Shown: piece by piece, positions 55,898 to 56,471 of the stretch
Numbering within the stretch: the stretch's first letter is position 1
Layout: each line of letters opens with the position of its first letter
Virus record (IMG/VR): IMGVR_UViG_3300027851_000033
Location: 1 to 56,471 of that record
DNA: 56,471 bases
From: a virus
Direction: 5' to 3' (one strand)
Program-made: the position numbers and the translations under genes
Notes under the pieces: generated by a model
Database searches by the model: none
Told to the model about the DNA's origin: nothing
Seen by the model: the letters and a program-made list of their open reading frames with translations, nothing else

Positions 55898-55960
55898 CGC
55901 ATAGGTAAGCGGCCTTCGCCGGTCTTATGGCGAAGGTCGCGCTTGACCGCCGGGTTGGGC
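55892..55960 (+). other. attC site 11
   Basis: R'' ACCTAAC exactly complementary to its cassette border GTTAGGT. Palindromic arms AAGCGGCCTTCGCC and GGCGAAGGTCGCGCTT; R' GTTGGGC. Confidence 0.92.
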
Positions 55961-55997
55961 GGCGTATCACCAGCACCGACTTTTGAAAGGGAACGAT

Positions 55998-56312
55998 ATG
56001 GCAACACAGAAGGAAGCAACGCTGCGGCTCTACACGGCCCTGAACGCACCGGCCAAAGCAGGCAGGGTGTGGGTGCAGTACGAGCGCAAAACCATTGACG
56101 CGGCACTGGATGTGCTGAAGCAGTTGATGGTGGCGCAGGGCTACGAATTCCGCCCGGCTGACGCGCTGCCTGCGGAGCGCGAGTGCTGCGGGACTTTCCC
56201 CGGCTCCAAACACCGGAGCACATGCGCGGCCAAGACGCCCAACGCAGAAGTGAGCCGATCTGCGCCGCTTTTGGCGCAGGTCGGCTCGACTGACGGGTTA
56301 GAGCGCGGTTGA
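55998..56312 (+). CDS. Cassette protein ending in attC
   Basis: 104 residues from MATQKEATLRLYTALNAPAK. ERKTIDAALDVLKQLMVAQG helix; CCGTFPGSKHRSTCAAK. C-terminal TPNAEVSRSAPLLAQVGSTD is attC-coded and the frame runs past the R' box. AAAGGGAACGAT upstream. Function unknown. Confidence 0.6.
   Translation: MATQKEATLRLYTALNAPAKAGRVWVQYERKTIDAALDVLKQLMVAQGYEFRPADALPAERECCGTFPGSKHRSTCAAKTPNAEVSRSAPLLAQVGSTDGLERG
56237..56303 (+). other. attC site 12
   Basis: R'' GCCCAAC exactly complementary to its cassette border GTTGGGC. Palindrome AGCCGATCTGCGCC...GGCGCAGGTCGGCT; R' GTTAGAG. Confidence 0.92.
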
Positions 56313-56326
56313 CACGGAGAAAGAAC

Positions 56327-56471
56327 ATGACACCGGAAGAAGCTGACAAGGCACAGAACTGGCTCGGCATGGACGGAGCCACGGCTTGGCACTTGATAGA
56401 CCGGCACGCCGATAACTGGAATGAGGTGGGCGAGTTGATGAATTCCTGGCTACGGGCGAACGTCCTTGCAG
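56327..56471 (+). CDS. Cassette protein, 3' end outside window
   Basis: At least 48 residues: MTPEEADKAQNWLGMDGATA, then WHLIDRHADNWNEVGELMNS WLRANVLA, open at the right edge. GGAGAAAGAAC before the ATG. Its cassette starts with GTTAGAG, so its attC should begin CTCTAAC. Function unknown. Confidence 0.6.
   Translation, partial: MTPEEADKAQNWLGMDGATAWHLIDRHADNWNEVGELMNSWLRANVLA

Noticed and set aside
53369-56303. CRISPR array
   Set aside because: The repeated palindromes differ in sequence and length and are separated by genes; they fit attC sites.

Overview
The window is a nearly complete temperate-phage genome joined at both ends to integron gene cassettes. The phage part (about 127-51585) has the gene set and order of Bcep22-like podoviruses (Burkholderia phages): a tyrosine integrase, a polyvalent protein of about 4600 residues, a P22-like portal, an N4-gp56-type major capsid protein and a CI/Cro switch. 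The host is probably a betaproteobacterium. This is inferred from the phage type, the moderately high GC and a tRNA-Leu-like 3' end at 1308-1325; there is no rRNA or tRNA gene to confirm it.

Layout. 1-126: tail of a cassette gene that ends in an attC R'' box. 149-1147 (-): integrase. 1158-1379: an unsplit attP-like region with five TGTGCA arm repeats and an 18-base tRNA-Leu 3' end. 1424-38830 (-): giant polyvalent protein, then (reading in order of coordinate) ejection/internal virion proteins, PAPS-reductase-like and acetyltransferase genes, tail proteins, small membrane proteins, an exported HNH nuclease, adaptors, capsid, a CsrA-like regulator, scaffold, repeat-rich fibre, holin, lysozyme, portal and terminase. 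38827-44162 (-): leftward early genes, including RusA, a C5 cytosine methyltransferase overprinted by a second conserved frame, replication proteins, DNA-binding proteins and Cro. 44246-51647 (+): CI repressor, a small secreted His/Cys protein, then the rightward recombination operon (RecT, YqaJ exonuclease, SSB and small proteins). 51578-56471 (+): a cassette array with twelve attC sites and small, mostly unrecognised genes.

How it works together. CI and Cro act on two near-identical promoter/operator modules. The rightward operon encodes homologous recombination functions and the leftward operon encodes replication and Holliday-junction resolution. The long minus-strand late operon builds and lyses. 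It carries five copies of a 17-base motif just upstream of gene starts. A phage CsrA homologue sits directly before a capsid gene whose ribosome binding site is in a hairpin.

The most unusual feature is the phage-integron junction. At both ends the sequence CTAACG inside an attC R'' box is the swap point, and the reading frame is kept on both sides, while the phage's apparent own attP remains intact. Either the phage entered a chromosomal cassette array through attC, or the phage circle carries a cassette array. The other striking features are two real-looking genes nested in a low-complexity linker of the giant ORF, and the fully overlapping methyltransferase pair.
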